The position numbers and the translations under genes were made by a program. Under the pieces are notes generated by a model that saw nothing but the letters and a program-made list of their open reading frames with translations, had not been told where the DNA came from and did not search any database. Below, one piece after another: positions 7,376 through 15,584 of a stretch of 22,220 nt of DNA; positions within the stretch are counted from its first letter, which is position 1, and each line of letters begins with the position of its first letter. The stretch comes from an uncultured Prevotella sp. (GTDB lineage Bacteria > Bacteroidota > Bacteroidia > Bacteroidales > Bacteroidaceae). The stretch covers positions 1-22,220 of the forward strand of contig CALCHM010000013.1 in NCBI GenBank assembly GCA_937901345.1, given 5' to 3'.

Positions 7376-8149
7376 ATGTCCATACTTTTTCCATCTCCCA
7401 TATTCGGTCCCATTAAGAGTCGCCGCCTTGGCATTTCGTTAGGCATTAACTTGATGCCTGCCGATGGAAAACTCTGTACGTTTGACTGCATCTATTGTGA
7501 GTGCGGACTGAATGCCAATTGCCGCACACAAACCAAACGCCCTACGCGTGAGGCGGTAAAGGAAGCACTTGAGGCGCAACTCCAGCAGATGCGCGATAAG
7601 GGTGAGGTTCCAAATGTATTGACCTTTGCTGGAAACGGTGAACCCACGGCACACCCCGATTTCGAGGGAATCATTGACGACACCATCGTGCTCCGCGACA
7701 CCTATTTTCCTGAGGCGAAGGTCAGCGTGTTGAGCAACGCCACGATGCTCCATCGCCCTCAAGTGGTGGCGGCCCTTCGAAAGGTGGATAATAACATCCT
7801 GAAACTCGACACCGTCTCCAACGACTACATCCATCGCGTGGATTGCCCCGCTCCGAGTTACGACGTTGCGCGCATCATCGACCAACTCTGCGCCTTCGAG
7901 GGGAAACTGATTATTCAGACGCTGTTCATGAAGGGCACGCATAACGGACTTTCGGTAGACAACACAGGCGACGCCTACGTAACTCCATGGTTGGAGGCTT
8001 TACAGCGCATACATCCCGAGCAAGTCATGATTTACACCATTGACCGCGCCACACCCGTTGCTGGTTTAGAGAAGGCTACGCCCGACGAACTCAATGCCAT
8101 TGCGGAGCGCGTAAAATCCATGGGATTCCCTGTTTCAGTCTCGTATTAA
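7376..8149 (+). CDS. Radical SAM protein of the COG0731 type
   Basis: A 257-residue cytoplasmic radical SAM enzyme. C34, C38 and C41 (CTFDCIYC) form the CxxxCxxC site for the 4Fe-4S cluster that cleaves S-adenosylmethionine, and GNGEPT (residues 86-91) is the conserved GxGEP SAM-contacting motif; LSNATMLHRP follows near 118. I chose the ATG at 7376 because MSILFPSPIFGPIKSRRLGISLG is the usual N-terminus of this group; an upstream TTG at 7301 adds 25 hydrophobic residues that do not belong. The family is distantly related to the wybutosine enzyme TYW1 but bacterial members lack a settled function, so no substrate is assigned. It sits between leuB and tilS; no promoter is obvious, so it may be read from the leu promoter. 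Confidence 0.9.
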   Translation: MSILFPSPIFGPIKSRRLGISLGINLMPADGKLCTFDCIYCECGLNANCRTQTKRPTREAVKEALEAQLQQMRDKGEVPNVLTFAGNGEPTAHPDFEGIIDDTIVLRDTYFPEAKVSVLSNATMLHRPQVVAALRKVDNNILKLDTVSNDYIHRVDCPAPSYDVARIIDQLCAFEGKLIIQTLFMKGTHNGLSVDNTGDAYVTPWLEALQRIHPEQVMIYTIDRATPVAGLEKATPDELNAIAERVKSMGFPVSVSY

Positions 8150-8158
8150 AATGAACGT

Positions 8159-8217
8159 AAGGAGAAAGGCGAGAAACTGTTTGGCACACGTCAGTCATTT
8201 CTCCTTTCTCCTTTTTT
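8159..8217 (+). terminator. Intrinsic terminator between the radical SAM gene and tilS
   Basis: AAGGAGAAAGG plus AGAAA (8159-8176) pair with TTTCTCCTTTCTCCTT (8198-8213), a 16-bp stem with a two-base bulge, followed by TTTTTT and a pyrimidine-rich run. It starts about 10 nt after the radical SAM stop codon and ends only about 25 nt before tilS. No promoter fits in that gap, so either tilS depends on read-through or the stem acts in RNA processing rather than as a full stop. Confidence 0.75.
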
Positions 8218-8241
8218 CTTTCTCTTTTTATCAACAGTCAC

Positions 8242-9543
8242 ATGTTTCTCCATTCTCTTGAATCCGCCCTTCTTCAAACGCCCTTAGGACACTTGACCAT
8301 CGTCGCTCTCTCTGGCGGTGCTGATTCGGTTGCCTTATTATTGGGATTGCTGCAGTTGAAGCAACCCCTTGTGGCAGCGCATTGCAATTTTCAACTGCGT
8401 GGAGCAGAGTCGGATGCTGACGAGACCTTCGTGCGACAACTGTGTGAAGAACGAGGCGTGAAACTCTACGTGGAGCGTTTCGACACAACGACTTATGCCC
8501 ACCAACAGCACATCAGCATTGAAATGGCTGCACGCGAACTGCGCTACGATTATTTTGAGCGTCTTCGTCAAGATCTCGGTGCCGCCACGATTGCCGTGGC
8601 TCATCACCGCAACGACAACGTAGAAACCTTATTGCTCAACCTTGTTCGCGGGTCGGGACTGAAGGGACTTTGCGGCATGCGCTCAAGAAATGGTTATGTA
8701 GTGCGCCCCTTGCTTGACATGCCCCGCACAGACATTGAGGCGTTTTTGAAAGCGGAAGGTCAAGCGTATCGGACCGACACCACCAATGCCGACACCATTT
8801 ACCGACGCAACAAGATTCGCCACGAACTCCTACCCCTATTGCGCGAGTTGAACCCTTCGATAGAGAAGACACTTGCCGCTACGATGGCACGCCTGAAGGA
8901 GGCGGAGGCAATCGTTGCTCAATGTGCAGGCAAGGGCGATTCAAACAGTCTCTCGCTGGCAGAACTCCAAGCATCTCCTGCTCCTCAAACCCTTGTCTAT
9001 GACTTTCTGTCGCCTTATGGTTTTACACCTTCACAGTGTCGACAGATTGCCTCTAATTACACACAACGCGTTGGAGCTCTGTATGCATCTGCGAGTCACC
9101 TGTGTGTGAGAGACCGTGATGCGCTCTTTGTAGGCATAAAACCACCTACGATATCCTCGTTTGAAATTCCAAAGGATACGCACGAGTGTATCTTACCTAA
9201 CGGTGCAAGATTAAGGCTAAACTATTGCAAGAGGGAGGCGTTGCTGGAGTTTCCGAAAGCGGCAAACGTTGTTTGTTTAGACCGCAACCGCATGCATTTT
9301 CCACTCATGGTGAGGAGTCCGCGCGAAGGCGACCGCTTTGTCCCCTATGGTATGAAGGGTTCGCAATTGCTCTCCGACTATCTCACAAACAAGAAGCGCA
9401 ACCGCATTGAGAAACTCGCCACCCTCTTGCTGTGCGATGCCGAGGGACCACTATGGGTGATTAACGAACGCCCCGACCAGCGCGCCGCCATCTCAGAGAC
9501 CACACAAGATGTAGTGATGCTGGAATTCATTAAAGGGTCATGA
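8242..9543 (+). CDS. tilS: tRNA(Ile)-lysidine synthase
   Basis: Converts C34 of the CAU-anticodon tRNA(Ile) to lysidine with ATP and lysine, so that it reads AUA and not AUG; the gene is essential in most bacteria. The 433-residue protein begins with the N-type ATP pyrophosphatase domain: SGGADS at residues 24-29 is the PP-loop, followed by AHCNFQLRG, HHRNDNVETLLLNLVRGSG (about 130-148) and RNKIRHELLPLL. The C-terminal tRNA-binding domain carries REGDRFVPYGMKGSQLLSDYL and the closing WVINERPDQRAAIS. HHRNDNVET departs a little from the commoner HHxDDQxET. It is followed by a strong terminator and is convergent with tamB. Confidence 0.96.
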   Translation: MFLHSLESALLQTPLGHLTIVALSGGADSVALLLGLLQLKQPLVAAHCNFQLRGAESDADETFVRQLCEERGVKLYVERFDTTTYAHQQHISIEMAARELRYDYFERLRQDLGAATIAVAHHRNDNVETLLLNLVRGSGLKGLCGMRSRNGYVVRPLLDMPRTDIEAFLKAEGQAYRTDTTNADTIYRRNKIRHELLPLLRELNPSIEKTLAATMARLKEAEAIVAQCAGKGDSNSLSLAELQASPAPQTLVYDFLSPYGFTPSQCRQIASNYTQRVGALYASASHLCVRDRDALFVGIKPPTISSFEIPKDTHECILPNGARLRLNYCKREALLEFPKAANVVCLDRNRMHFPLMVRSPREGDRFVPYGMKGSQLLSDYLTNKKRNRIEKLATLLLCDAEGPLWVINERPDQRAAISETTQDVVMLEFIKGS

Positions 9544-9603
9544 CGCGGGTTCTGCAGTTCCCTACACTCATATTATATATATTATAGCAACATATTGCAC
9601 CTC

Positions 9604-9650
9604 AAACATCGTGGCACGTACGCTCTTAGCGGTCGTATCACGATGTTTTC
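9604..9650 (+). terminator. tilS terminator
   Basis: AAACATCGTG (9604-9613) pairs perfectly with CACGATGTTT (9639-9648); inside, ACG/CGT and CGCT/AGCG continue the helix with small internal loops around a CTT tip. TTTTCTTG follows. It lies 60 nt after the tilS stop codon and is a convincing intrinsic terminator. Confidence 0.85.
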
Positions 9651-9869
9651 TTGTTAGTGTCTGCTGAGTCATAAAGTGTAGCGACATCTTAACATGGGAC
9701 CATTATAATATTTTGCCCAACGTATTGCAGCGAGACTAATGCACCTAATCTAAAAAAGATACTCATTCAGATACGTATCCCGCAAGATGTTAAAGTTGAA
9801 AAATGCAGAAATCTACCGCACTTCAGGAGGTTAACTTATGTTGCAGTGGGGTTTTGGGATGCATAGACG
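9651..9869. other. Spacer between the tilS terminator and the 40-bp repeat
   Basis: No gene is recognised. It contains a weak promoter-like TATAATATTTTG near 9703-9714, the 10-bp palindrome GATACGTATC at 9770-9779, and a perfect Shine-Dalgarno AGGAGGT (9825-9831) placed 7 nt before an ATG at 9838 that opens a 63-codon frame running through the repeat. Confidence 0.4.
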
Positions 9870-10029
9870 GATTTGGAATACTGATGGCGCTATGCAGAGT
9901 GCAGGGACTGATTTGGAGTGCAAATTGGCGTTATGCCGAGTGCATAGTCAGATTTGGAATGCAGATGGCGCTATGCAGGTCTGCATGAACGGAACAGTTT
10001 TAAAAATGGGTCTATGCAGTAGGGACTGA
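9851..10029 (+). repeat. About 40-bp degenerate tandem repeat, three clear copies
   Basis: Clear units begin with GATTTGG at 9870, 9910 and 9951, giving periods of 40 and 41 bp; each continues with a variant of ATGGCGCTATGCAG. A decayed partial unit precedes them (GTTTTGGGATGCATAGACG, 9851-9869) and another follows (TATGCAGTAGGGACTGAAT, 10013-10031). There are no unique spacers, so this is not a CRISPR. The 40/41-bp period shifts reading frame between neighbouring copies, which argues against coding. The array lies between the convergent genes tilS and tamB. Confidence 0.75.
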
Positions 10030-10184
10030 ATGGAATAAAGCAGAAAAGGTTGGGCGGCGACACATTTTTCCTCATGAATGAGATGAATTTCCCCTACTTG
10101 CAGCAATTACATTAGCAGTTTCTTTTTTTCTGAAGTCAACGAGATGTGGTTGGCGGCGCTGATTCCCATTGACTCAATACGCTC
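10030..10184. other. Spacer between the 40-bp repeat and the tamB terminator
   Basis: About 155 bp with no recognised gene. GGCGGCG occurs twice (near 10052 and 10152). No promoter or RNA gene is evident. Confidence 0.4.
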
Positions 10185-10239
10185 AAAAAAGTTCAGGCAC
10201 ACGAATCACACCACAATGGTGCGCATTCATGTGCCTGAA
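10185..10239 (-). terminator. tamB terminator
   Basis: TTCAGGCACA (10192-10201) pairs with TGTGCCTGAA (10230-10239), and the helix continues inward with GAAT/ATTC and CACCA/TGGTG around a CAA tip. Read on the minus strand the hairpin is followed by CTTTTTTG (complement of 10185-10191), so it terminates tamB, whose stop codon is 20 bp away. Confidence 0.88.
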
Positions 10240-10258
10240 TCATTTTGCAACAAGCAGG

Positions 10259-13200
10259 TTACCTAAAGAGGAACAGTTCGCCCAACTTGTCGGTCTTCTT
10301 ACGCAACACCACGCCTGTACCCATCTTCGTGAGTTGCCCCTCGAGGGGATCGAAACTACTCCGATCGTAGAAGATTTGCACGTAGCGCGTAGCGCCTTTG
10401 TCTAATCGATATTCAAGGGTGATGTTGTCAATAAAACTTGCAGCATCATTATTGGTGGTGTGACCTGTGCTGACCTTGCCACCGATATTCACCGCAAATC
10501 GGTCGTTAAAGAAACGTTTAGAGAACTGGAAGGAATAGTCCGTAGTCTTCGCTCCCTCCTGAGTAGTGCTATTCTCTATACCGAAGTTGATATCGATGGT
10601 TTTCAGTGCGCTTCCGGCAATGTTCTGGATTTCACTTTGCAGGAAAGCATTCAAGGCCGAACCTGCTTGCATGCCACCCTTCGCACCCGTACCATCTGCC
10701 AGGAATAGTCCCGTTGCCATCAACGACACCGCCACCTTGGAGCGTTGCGCGGGTGTCATGGCCGTGAGTTGGTTTTGGATACCCATATCCTCAGGCGCCT
10801 CCACGGTAAACTCCAGTCCCATATTCTCGAGCGTCTTTGAGATGGCAACGCCAACATCGAAGGCCACAGAGCGCTGCTGCTCGTTTTCGGTCACCACGGA
10901 CTTCATGCGTTCCTTTGCTTGGATGCTGAGGGTGGGATTCATCACGTCACCCGTAAACTCTACGTAACTGCCACGAGTGAGTTTAAACGTTTTGAGCGGA
11001 ATGATGGGGAGCGTGTATTTCATCGCTCCATCTTCAATGACAAGACGCCCCATGAGGCGCATTTCGCCCTGCTGAGTCATACGGAGGGTTAGGTCTCCCC
11101 CACCCTGCACATCTACATAACTCTTGCCATCTTCAGAAAGCGCACAGTAGAAGTTTGCCGCATCGCTGATGCCGAGATTCAACGTGAGATCCATGTTCGT
11201 TGCGGGAAGCGATTGCGGGACAACGGTAGTCGTGTCTTCGAAACTCACAAACTCCACAAGTCCCTCCAACTGATCGTCCACCGTAAGCGGAGAGTCCTTC
11301 AGCACGTACGACAGATTCGTGCGGTTTAAAACATCTAAATCGCCACGCACCACAATTCGGTTCAGGTCACCACGCACCGTGCAATCAAAGTCCACATACG
11401 CTTTACCGTAAACAATGGAATTGAGTTTGCGCTTGGCATTAATGAGTTCAAAATTCTTCGCCTTCATGGCAATATCGAGTCGCATGTTGTCCAAATCGCT
11501 CATATCTACCTCACCATTGACGGTCATGGGATTGTTGCCCGAAGAGGTCAACTGGTAACCTTCTAGGAGCAGGCGCGAATCTTGGAAGACGATGGGTTTC
11601 TCATCCATCTTGAAGTCGAAACCATAAACTGGAGAGTAGATGTGAGCATCGGCAAAGTAAACCTCACCGTTTACCCGTGGCGCCGTGAGTGTGCCATCAA
11701 TATGCACCTCACCTTGCACATTTCCCTTCAAGTTGACATCCGTCCCCACCAAGAAACCATTAACCAACGCTAAGGGGAGTCCGTTCAGAAGCGCGTCGCC
11801 CTCAAAGAATCCCTCCTCCGTATCTACGTAAGTACCGTTACACTCCATAACATCAGTTCCGTCAACCGAGATAAAGGCACTGGCATAATGTTCACCTTCA
11901 GACTTGGGCAAGTAGACGAGGTCTGCCCCAATGTTTCCAAGCGTTGTCCCTTCGTACTCGAGTCCCTGAGTGGTGATGGAACTCATTGCCGAAATGGTTT
12001 CACGGTCGTCCGTAATATGCACATCGGCATTGAAGAAGCCTCCCATTCGAGGCATGTAGGGAAGCACGTTGGAGAGTTCCTTTAGATTCAGGTTCTGAAT
12101 GTTCAGCGTAATGTCGTTGAGCGAATCAGCGCTTTCACTAAAGAGTTGCAACCCCGTACCATCATCGGCCTGCAAGCGCACGTTGGCCTGCAAACTCTTG
12201 TCGTTGCCAATAAAGATAAAGTTGTCGGGATTCACCTTAAAAGTGCGGAACGCGATCTTAGGTTGTTGGGGATAAACATGTCCCTGCACCCCCTCGTGTG
12301 TCACGTCAGCGCGCAGTCCGACGTCAAAACCCGTTCTCCCCTTTGCGTCCTTAAACTGGAAATCAATGCCGCCGCTCTGCTCTAAGAGATAACTCCTAAA
12401 TGCCAAAGCAAACTTATTGGGATTGCGGCGCGCAGTATTGAGTATCTGCCCCTGAAGGTTGATGCCCTTGTTATCGTGGGAGAGAATTGCGGTAGCATTG
12501 TCCAACTGAAGGTCACCATAACGGAAATTCTTCATCATAAAATCTCCAGAGAGTCCGTTCTGTGGATACGAAGCGAGGTTCACTGCTAAGGTGTCAAGAG
12601 TGTATCCCATGGCGCGAAGAATGTTTGTCAGCGGGTTGTCATTCCCCGCATGTAGTGCAAGGTTGACTCCGGGGAGCAACGTGCGCAGCGTGTCATGACT
12701 GATGCGAAGACTATCGGCACATGCGCTCAAATAGTCCATCATAGGCGACAATTGAGAGGAGAGCGCTGCAATATGTCCTTTCGCCCCAAAGGTCAGCGTC
12801 ATATTGCCCGCAGAAAGATGTGAGAGCGTCGTGTCGGGCGAAGCGGCAAAGTCAAAATTGATGTCTTTCATCATCACGCTACGTTCAGGCGTGTCAAAGT
12901 GATTGAAGCGCAAACTGCCCTTCGTTTGCAAGGAGTCAAACGTCTCATCGCTATCAAACTCCACATCCACCATTGAACCCACCGCAACGTCGTCTGCTGC
13001 ACCCGCCAACTGCTGCAATGAGCAACGGTCAAGCAGCGCATTCAGGTTGAAGTGGTAACCCGCAATGAAGTTTCCCTTTAACGCACCTTCACCTTGGAGA
13101 GCGGTGTTGTCGGCAGTGAAACAAGCATCCAAATGTTGCTGAGCGATATTTGCAGCCAGCGTCAGGTTATTCAAATCGATGCCAGCCAGACGCAACGAAT

Positions 13201-14866
13201 CTACTTGCGCTCGAATGTCCATCAACGCGTTGGGAACAGTCATGTCATACCGTTCACCTTCTGCCGTAAGGAAACCGCTGAACAAAGAGGCATCCATTGA
13301 GGGCAAAAAGGCAAAAAGCGGGAAGGCATTGGCAAGGAACGAGGCGGTGTAGGTTTCTGAAATGACATTCGTAGCCGCAACAAGATCGGCATCGCCTGCT
13401 AGCGACTTCATCTTTACCGCGAGTTGGTAGTCGTTGCCCTTAAACGTTGATCGCCCATGCAGCGTTGTTCCCGAGGGAACGTGGAGCGTAGAGTCGGCAA
13501 TGCCTAGGCGCGACAAGAGGGGTTTCATATTTTGCATTCCCAAATGGAAGGTCATGTCTCCACCCATGGGAGGAATGTCTGTGCGTGAGGTATCTGGTAG
13601 CAGATGCAACACATTTCCATCGACATCTAGCGATGCTATGCCTTGAAGCGCGGCGTGCCCCTTGAGGAGTTGCAAATGCTCCAAATTGCCATGTGCCACG
13701 AGTTCAAGTTGTAATGGTGCATGTGGCAAGAGGGGGACTGCTGATGAGGCATCCACCAGGTGCATGCTATTTTCAAGATCCTTATTTCCAATAGTTCCGG
13801 AAATAGCGACACGCATATCGTCTGTACTTCTGCTTTCCAACACGCTCCAGGGGAGGTGTAAAGATGCCGCCAAGTGGGAATGGAGCGTAGTCAGCGTCCA
13901 TGCAGGGAGTGAGACTTGCACACTGTCCATATAGACGCTGCCCGAAAGGTTCTGAATGCGCAACCCCGACTGTTCACGAAGTCCTAAACCGCGGAGCCCG
14001 CAAAGCAGGGTTCCCGTAGCGTCATAAGACAAACTATCCACAACGACACTCAGACTGTCAGCATGATAGGCGAAAAGGGAGTCACGTTGAAGCGCGGAGG
14101 TGGTCAAGAATTGCGTGAAGTGTTGCGGCAAATCTAGCGAAGTGGGATTTCCCAAGGCGAGTGCGGAGTTGCCAATTTCCAAACGTTCAAATTCGTAACG
14201 GCCCTGTCCTAAATCAAAGTTTCCCTTCAACAATGCTGTTTCTTGAAGGTTTAAGAACAGGTGTTGGGCATCGTTAGGAAGACTCAAAGCGATGGCAACA
14301 CGTTCCACGCTTACATGGGGCATACGGAGTTGCCAATTGACTGGAGCTGAAGCGGTGGTGTCGGGAGCAGCAGTATCGCCTAGCGCAATGCTCAAACGGG
14401 TATCTGCCAAATGCAAGACTTCCAAAACTACTGATTCCGTACGTAAATCAACTCCATGACTCTTGGCGGTCAGACAACCAAGTGTTCCTCGAACATGCAT
14501 ATCAGGAAGGAACTGCTTTGTATCTACAGTGGCATTTCTCAACGTAAACGCATCTAGATTTACCACACCTGAAAAAAGCGGCAGCAGCGGCACGTCAACG
14601 TGTAATTCATCTACAACCAACACGGTATCTTTTTCCTGTAGCGCCACAACACCTCGTACGTCTAAATCAAGCGGGAAAGACAGGCGCACGCGGTCGGCAT
14701 GAATATCCATGGCCAGAGAAGTTGACAAGCGTTGCGTCACCTCACTCACCACCCAATGCTGCACCGCAGGAACATACAGCAAACCCGCTAGTATCAAAAA
14801 CAATACTAGCGGCAGCAACAGCACACCGAGCAACGCTTTATGGATAACGCGAAATCGTTTCTTCAT
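10259..14866 (-). CDS. tamB: Translocation/assembly module protein TamB
   Basis: A very large inner-membrane-anchored envelope protein (1535 residues) of the AsmA-like/TamB class, thought to bridge the periplasm and carry lipid or help outer-membrane protein assembly with its Omp85 partner. One N-terminal membrane segment is visible (about residues 11-32), followed by an AsmA-like start (LSTSLAMDIHADRVRLSFPLDLDVRGV) and long beta-rich repeats of alternating hydrophobic residues. The last 350 or so residues are the TamB (DUF490) domain, including MRLMGRLVIEDGAMKYTLP, TGDVMNPTLSIQAKE and the end FDPLEGQLTKMGTGVVLR. No frameshift or internal break is seen. It has its own promoter (14936-14966) and terminator. 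Its likely partner TamL is encoded 4 kb away on the other strand. Confidence 0.93.
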   Translation of the reverse strand: MKKRFRVIHKALLGVLLLPLVLFLILAGLLYVPAVQHWVVSEVTQRLSTSLAMDIHADRVRLSFPLDLDVRGVVALQEKDTVLVVDELHVDVPLLPLFSGVVNLDAFTLRNATVDTKQFLPDMHVRGTLGCLTAKSHGVDLRTESVVLEVLHLADTRLSIALGDTAAPDTTASAPVNWQLRMPHVSVERVAIALSLPNDAQHLFLNLQETALLKGNFDLGQGRYEFERLEIGNSALALGNPTSLDLPQHFTQFLTTSALQRDSLFAYHADSLSVVVDSLSYDATGTLLCGLRGLGLREQSGLRIQNLSGSVYMDSVQVSLPAWTLTTLHSHLAASLHLPWSVLESRSTDDMRVAISGTIGNKDLENSMHLVDASSAVPLLPHAPLQLELVAHGNLEHLQLLKGHAALQGIASLDVDGNVLHLLPDTSRTDIPPMGGDMTFHLGMQNMKPLLSRLGIADSTLHVPSGTTLHGRSTFKGNDYQLAVKMKSLAGDADLVAATNVISETYTASFLANAFPLFAFLPSMDASLFSGFLTAEGERYDMTVPNALMDIRAQVDSLRLAGIDLNNLTLAANIAQQHLDACFTADNTALQGEGALKGNFIAGYHFNLNALLDRCSLQQLAGAADDVAVGSMVDVEFDSDETFDSLQTKGSLRFNHFDTPERSVMMKDINFDFAASPDTTLSHLSAGNMTLTFGAKGHIAALSSQLSPMMDYLSACADSLRISHDTLRTLLPGVNLALHAGNDNPLTNILRAMGYTLDTLAVNLASYPQNGLSGDFMMKNFRYGDLQLDNATAILSHDNKGINLQGQILNTARRNPNKFALAFRSYLLEQSGGIDFQFKDAKGRTGFDVGLRADVTHEGVQGHVYPQQPKIAFRTFKVNPDNFIFIGNDKSLQANVRLQADDGTGLQLFSESADSLNDITLNIQNLNLKELSNVLPYMPRMGGFFNADVHITDDRETISAMSSITTQGLEYEGTTLGNIGADLVYLPKSEGEHYASAFISVDGTDVMECNGTYVDTEEGFFEGDALLNGLPLALVNGFLVGTDVNLKGNVQGEVHIDGTLTAPRVNGEVYFADAHIYSPVYGFDFKMDEKPIVFQDSRLLLEGYQLTSSGNNPMTVNGEVDMSDLDNMRLDIAMKAKNFELINAKRKLNSIVYGKAYVDFDCTVRGDLNRIVVRGDLDVLNRTNLSYVLKDSPLTVDDQLEGLVEFVSFEDTTTVVPQSLPATNMDLTLNLGISDAANFYCALSEDGKSYVDVQGGGDLTLRMTQQGEMRLMGRLVIEDGAMKYTLPIIPLKTFKLTRGSYVEFTGDVMNPTLSIQAKERMKSVVTENEQQRSVAFDVGVAISKTLENMGLEFTVEAPEDMGIQNQLTAMTPAQRSKVAVSLMATGLFLADGTGAKGGMQAGSALNAFLQSEIQNIAGSALKTIDINFGIENSTTQEGAKTTDYSFQFSKRFFNDRFAVNIGGKVSTGHTTNNDAASFIDNITLEYRLDKGATRYVQIFYDRSSFDPLEGQLTKMGTGVVLRKKTDKLGELFLFR

Positions 14867-14900
14867 ATATACAATATATAATATGGAGTATTTTAGACTC

Positions 14901-14916
14901 GTTTCTTGAAAGAAAC
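14901..14916 (-). promoter_or_regulatory. Perfect inverted repeat in the tamB leader
   Basis: GTTTCTTGAAAGAAAC is a 7-bp perfect dyad with a 2-bp centre, placed between the predicted tamB transcription start and its ATG. It could be an operator or a small RNA hairpin; no regulator is identified. Confidence 0.4.
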
Positions 14917-14935
14917 TGTCTGCAAAAAATCACTG

Positions 14936-14966
14936 CAAATATACAACAACAGTGCCCATGCCCAAA
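14936..14966 (-). promoter_or_regulatory. tamB promoter (Bacteroidetes type)
   Basis: On the minus strand TTTG (14963-14966), a 19-bp spacer and TATATTTG (14936-14943) match the consensus exactly. The start of transcription is predicted about 60 nt before the tamB ATG. Confidence 0.85.
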
Positions 14967-15076
14967 ACAAGACAACAGATTTGTATTCCTAGCGCACAGA
15001 TTTAGAATATTTTAGTAGTCAAAGAGGAACAGACGCTCAAATTCCGATGCTTTAGAGACAACATATAAAAACGATT

Positions 15077-15187
15077 GAATCTATAGCATCCATAAGTTTC
15101 TATACCTCCACAAGTTTCTATCGCATCTGTAAATATCTATAGCATACATAGTTTCTATAGCATCTATCAAAAACTATAGCATACAAA
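15077..15187 (+). repeat. 18/19-bp tandem repeat, six copies, between tamB and tRNA-Ser
   Basis: Units begin at 15077, 15096, 15114, 15133, 15151 and 15170 and alternate 19 and 18 bp. A consensus is GTTTCTATAGCATCCATAA; CTATAG, itself a palindrome, is intact in copies 1, 4, 5 and 6. The last unit overlaps the A-run of the tRNA terminator. The stretch 14967-15076 between this array and the tamB promoter holds nothing else that I recognise. No unique spacers are present, so it is not a CRISPR. Confidence 0.8.
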
Positions 15188-15233
15188 AAAACACCCTCAA
15201 AGGTCTCCGCCAAAAAGCAGTTTCCTTCAAGGG
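15185..15233 (-). terminator. tRNA-Ser terminator
   Basis: On the minus strand CCCTTGAAGG (15224-15233) pairs with CCTTTGAGGG (15194-15203) over 10 pairs including two G-U, followed by TG and seven T residues (complement of 15185-15191). It lies about 23 nt beyond the 3' end of the tRNA. Confidence 0.8.
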
Positions 15234-15256
15234 CATTTTCCACATTATTCACAAAG

Positions 15257-15344
15257 CGGAAAGGACGGGATTCGAACCCATGATACGCTTTTGACGTATA
15301 CACGCTTTCCAGGCGTGCCTCTTCAACCACTCGAGCACCTTTCC
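15257..15344 (-). tRNA. tRNA-Ser (anticodon GGA)
   Basis: An 88-nt class II tRNA. The acceptor arms GGAAAGG and CCTTTCC pair fully with G as the discriminator base. The anticodon stem CACGC/GCGTG encloses CTGGAAA, giving anticodon GGA, which reads UCC and UCU. A long variable arm follows (TATACG...CGTATC region) and the T-loop GGTTCGAATCC is canonical. The 3' CCA is not encoded, so it must be added after transcription. It has its own -7 element upstream and terminator downstream and is divergent from the gene at 15585. Confidence 0.96.
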
Positions 15345-15361
15345 TTATCGTTTTGCACGTG

Positions 15362-15369
15362 CAAAGATA
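15362..15369 (-). promoter_or_regulatory. -7 element of the tRNA-Ser promoter
   Basis: TATCTTTG on the minus strand is a full TAnnTTTG match 18 nt before the mature tRNA. No good -33 element is visible at the usual distance. Confidence 0.55.
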
Positions 15370-15465
15370 CAATAAAGAAGCGAAAACGAAGCGTTGCGAC
15401 CCCGAAAAACTACGTTCAGCATGAGTCGTGCGCTTCATCTTCATCTGGTTGACACCCTTTTTTAA

Positions 15466-15506
15466 GGTTGCTCAACCGTTCAAGTCCAACGAATTCTCTA
15501 TTTTTG
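15466..15506 (+). promoter_or_regulatory. Promoter and dyad upstream of the C_GCAxxG_C_C gene
   Basis: TATTTTTG at 15499-15506 matches the -7 element and is followed by CAAC. No TTTG lies at the right distance; instead the perfect dyad GGTTGCTCAACC occupies 15466-15477, where an activator or repressor could bind. Transcription would start near 15513, some 70 nt before the ATG at 15585. Confidence 0.5.
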
Positions 15507-15584
15507 CAACAGATTGACGAACCATTCGCAATTCGTCACCCCCAACGAAACAAGCAACTTTTAATTTATAAAAATATTTTCATC

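Noticed and set aside
9803..9988. 61-codon frame through the 40-bp repeat starting at 9803
   Set aside because: It has no Shine-Dalgarno or family signal, and the repeat period shifts the frame between copies, as expected for non-coding DNA.
10259..14866. Numerous plus-strand frames inside tamB
   Set aside because: All are short antisense shadows of a continuous 1535-codon gene with clear TamB features.
9870..15187. CRISPR array
   Set aside because: The repeats at 9870 and 15077 are contiguous and diverged, have no unique spacers of constant length, and no cas gene is present.
15185..15360. Integration site of a mobile element at tRNA-Ser
   Set aside because: No integrase, no duplicated tRNA 3' end and no foreign genes occur on either side.
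15118..15444. 108-codon minus-strand frame
   Set aside because: It covers tRNA-Ser, its terminator and its promoter, so it cannot be a normal protein gene.
15468..15584. 39-codon upstream extension of the C_GCAxxG_C_C protein
   Set aside because: It contains the predicted -7 element and starts with TTG; the family begins at the ATG at 15585.
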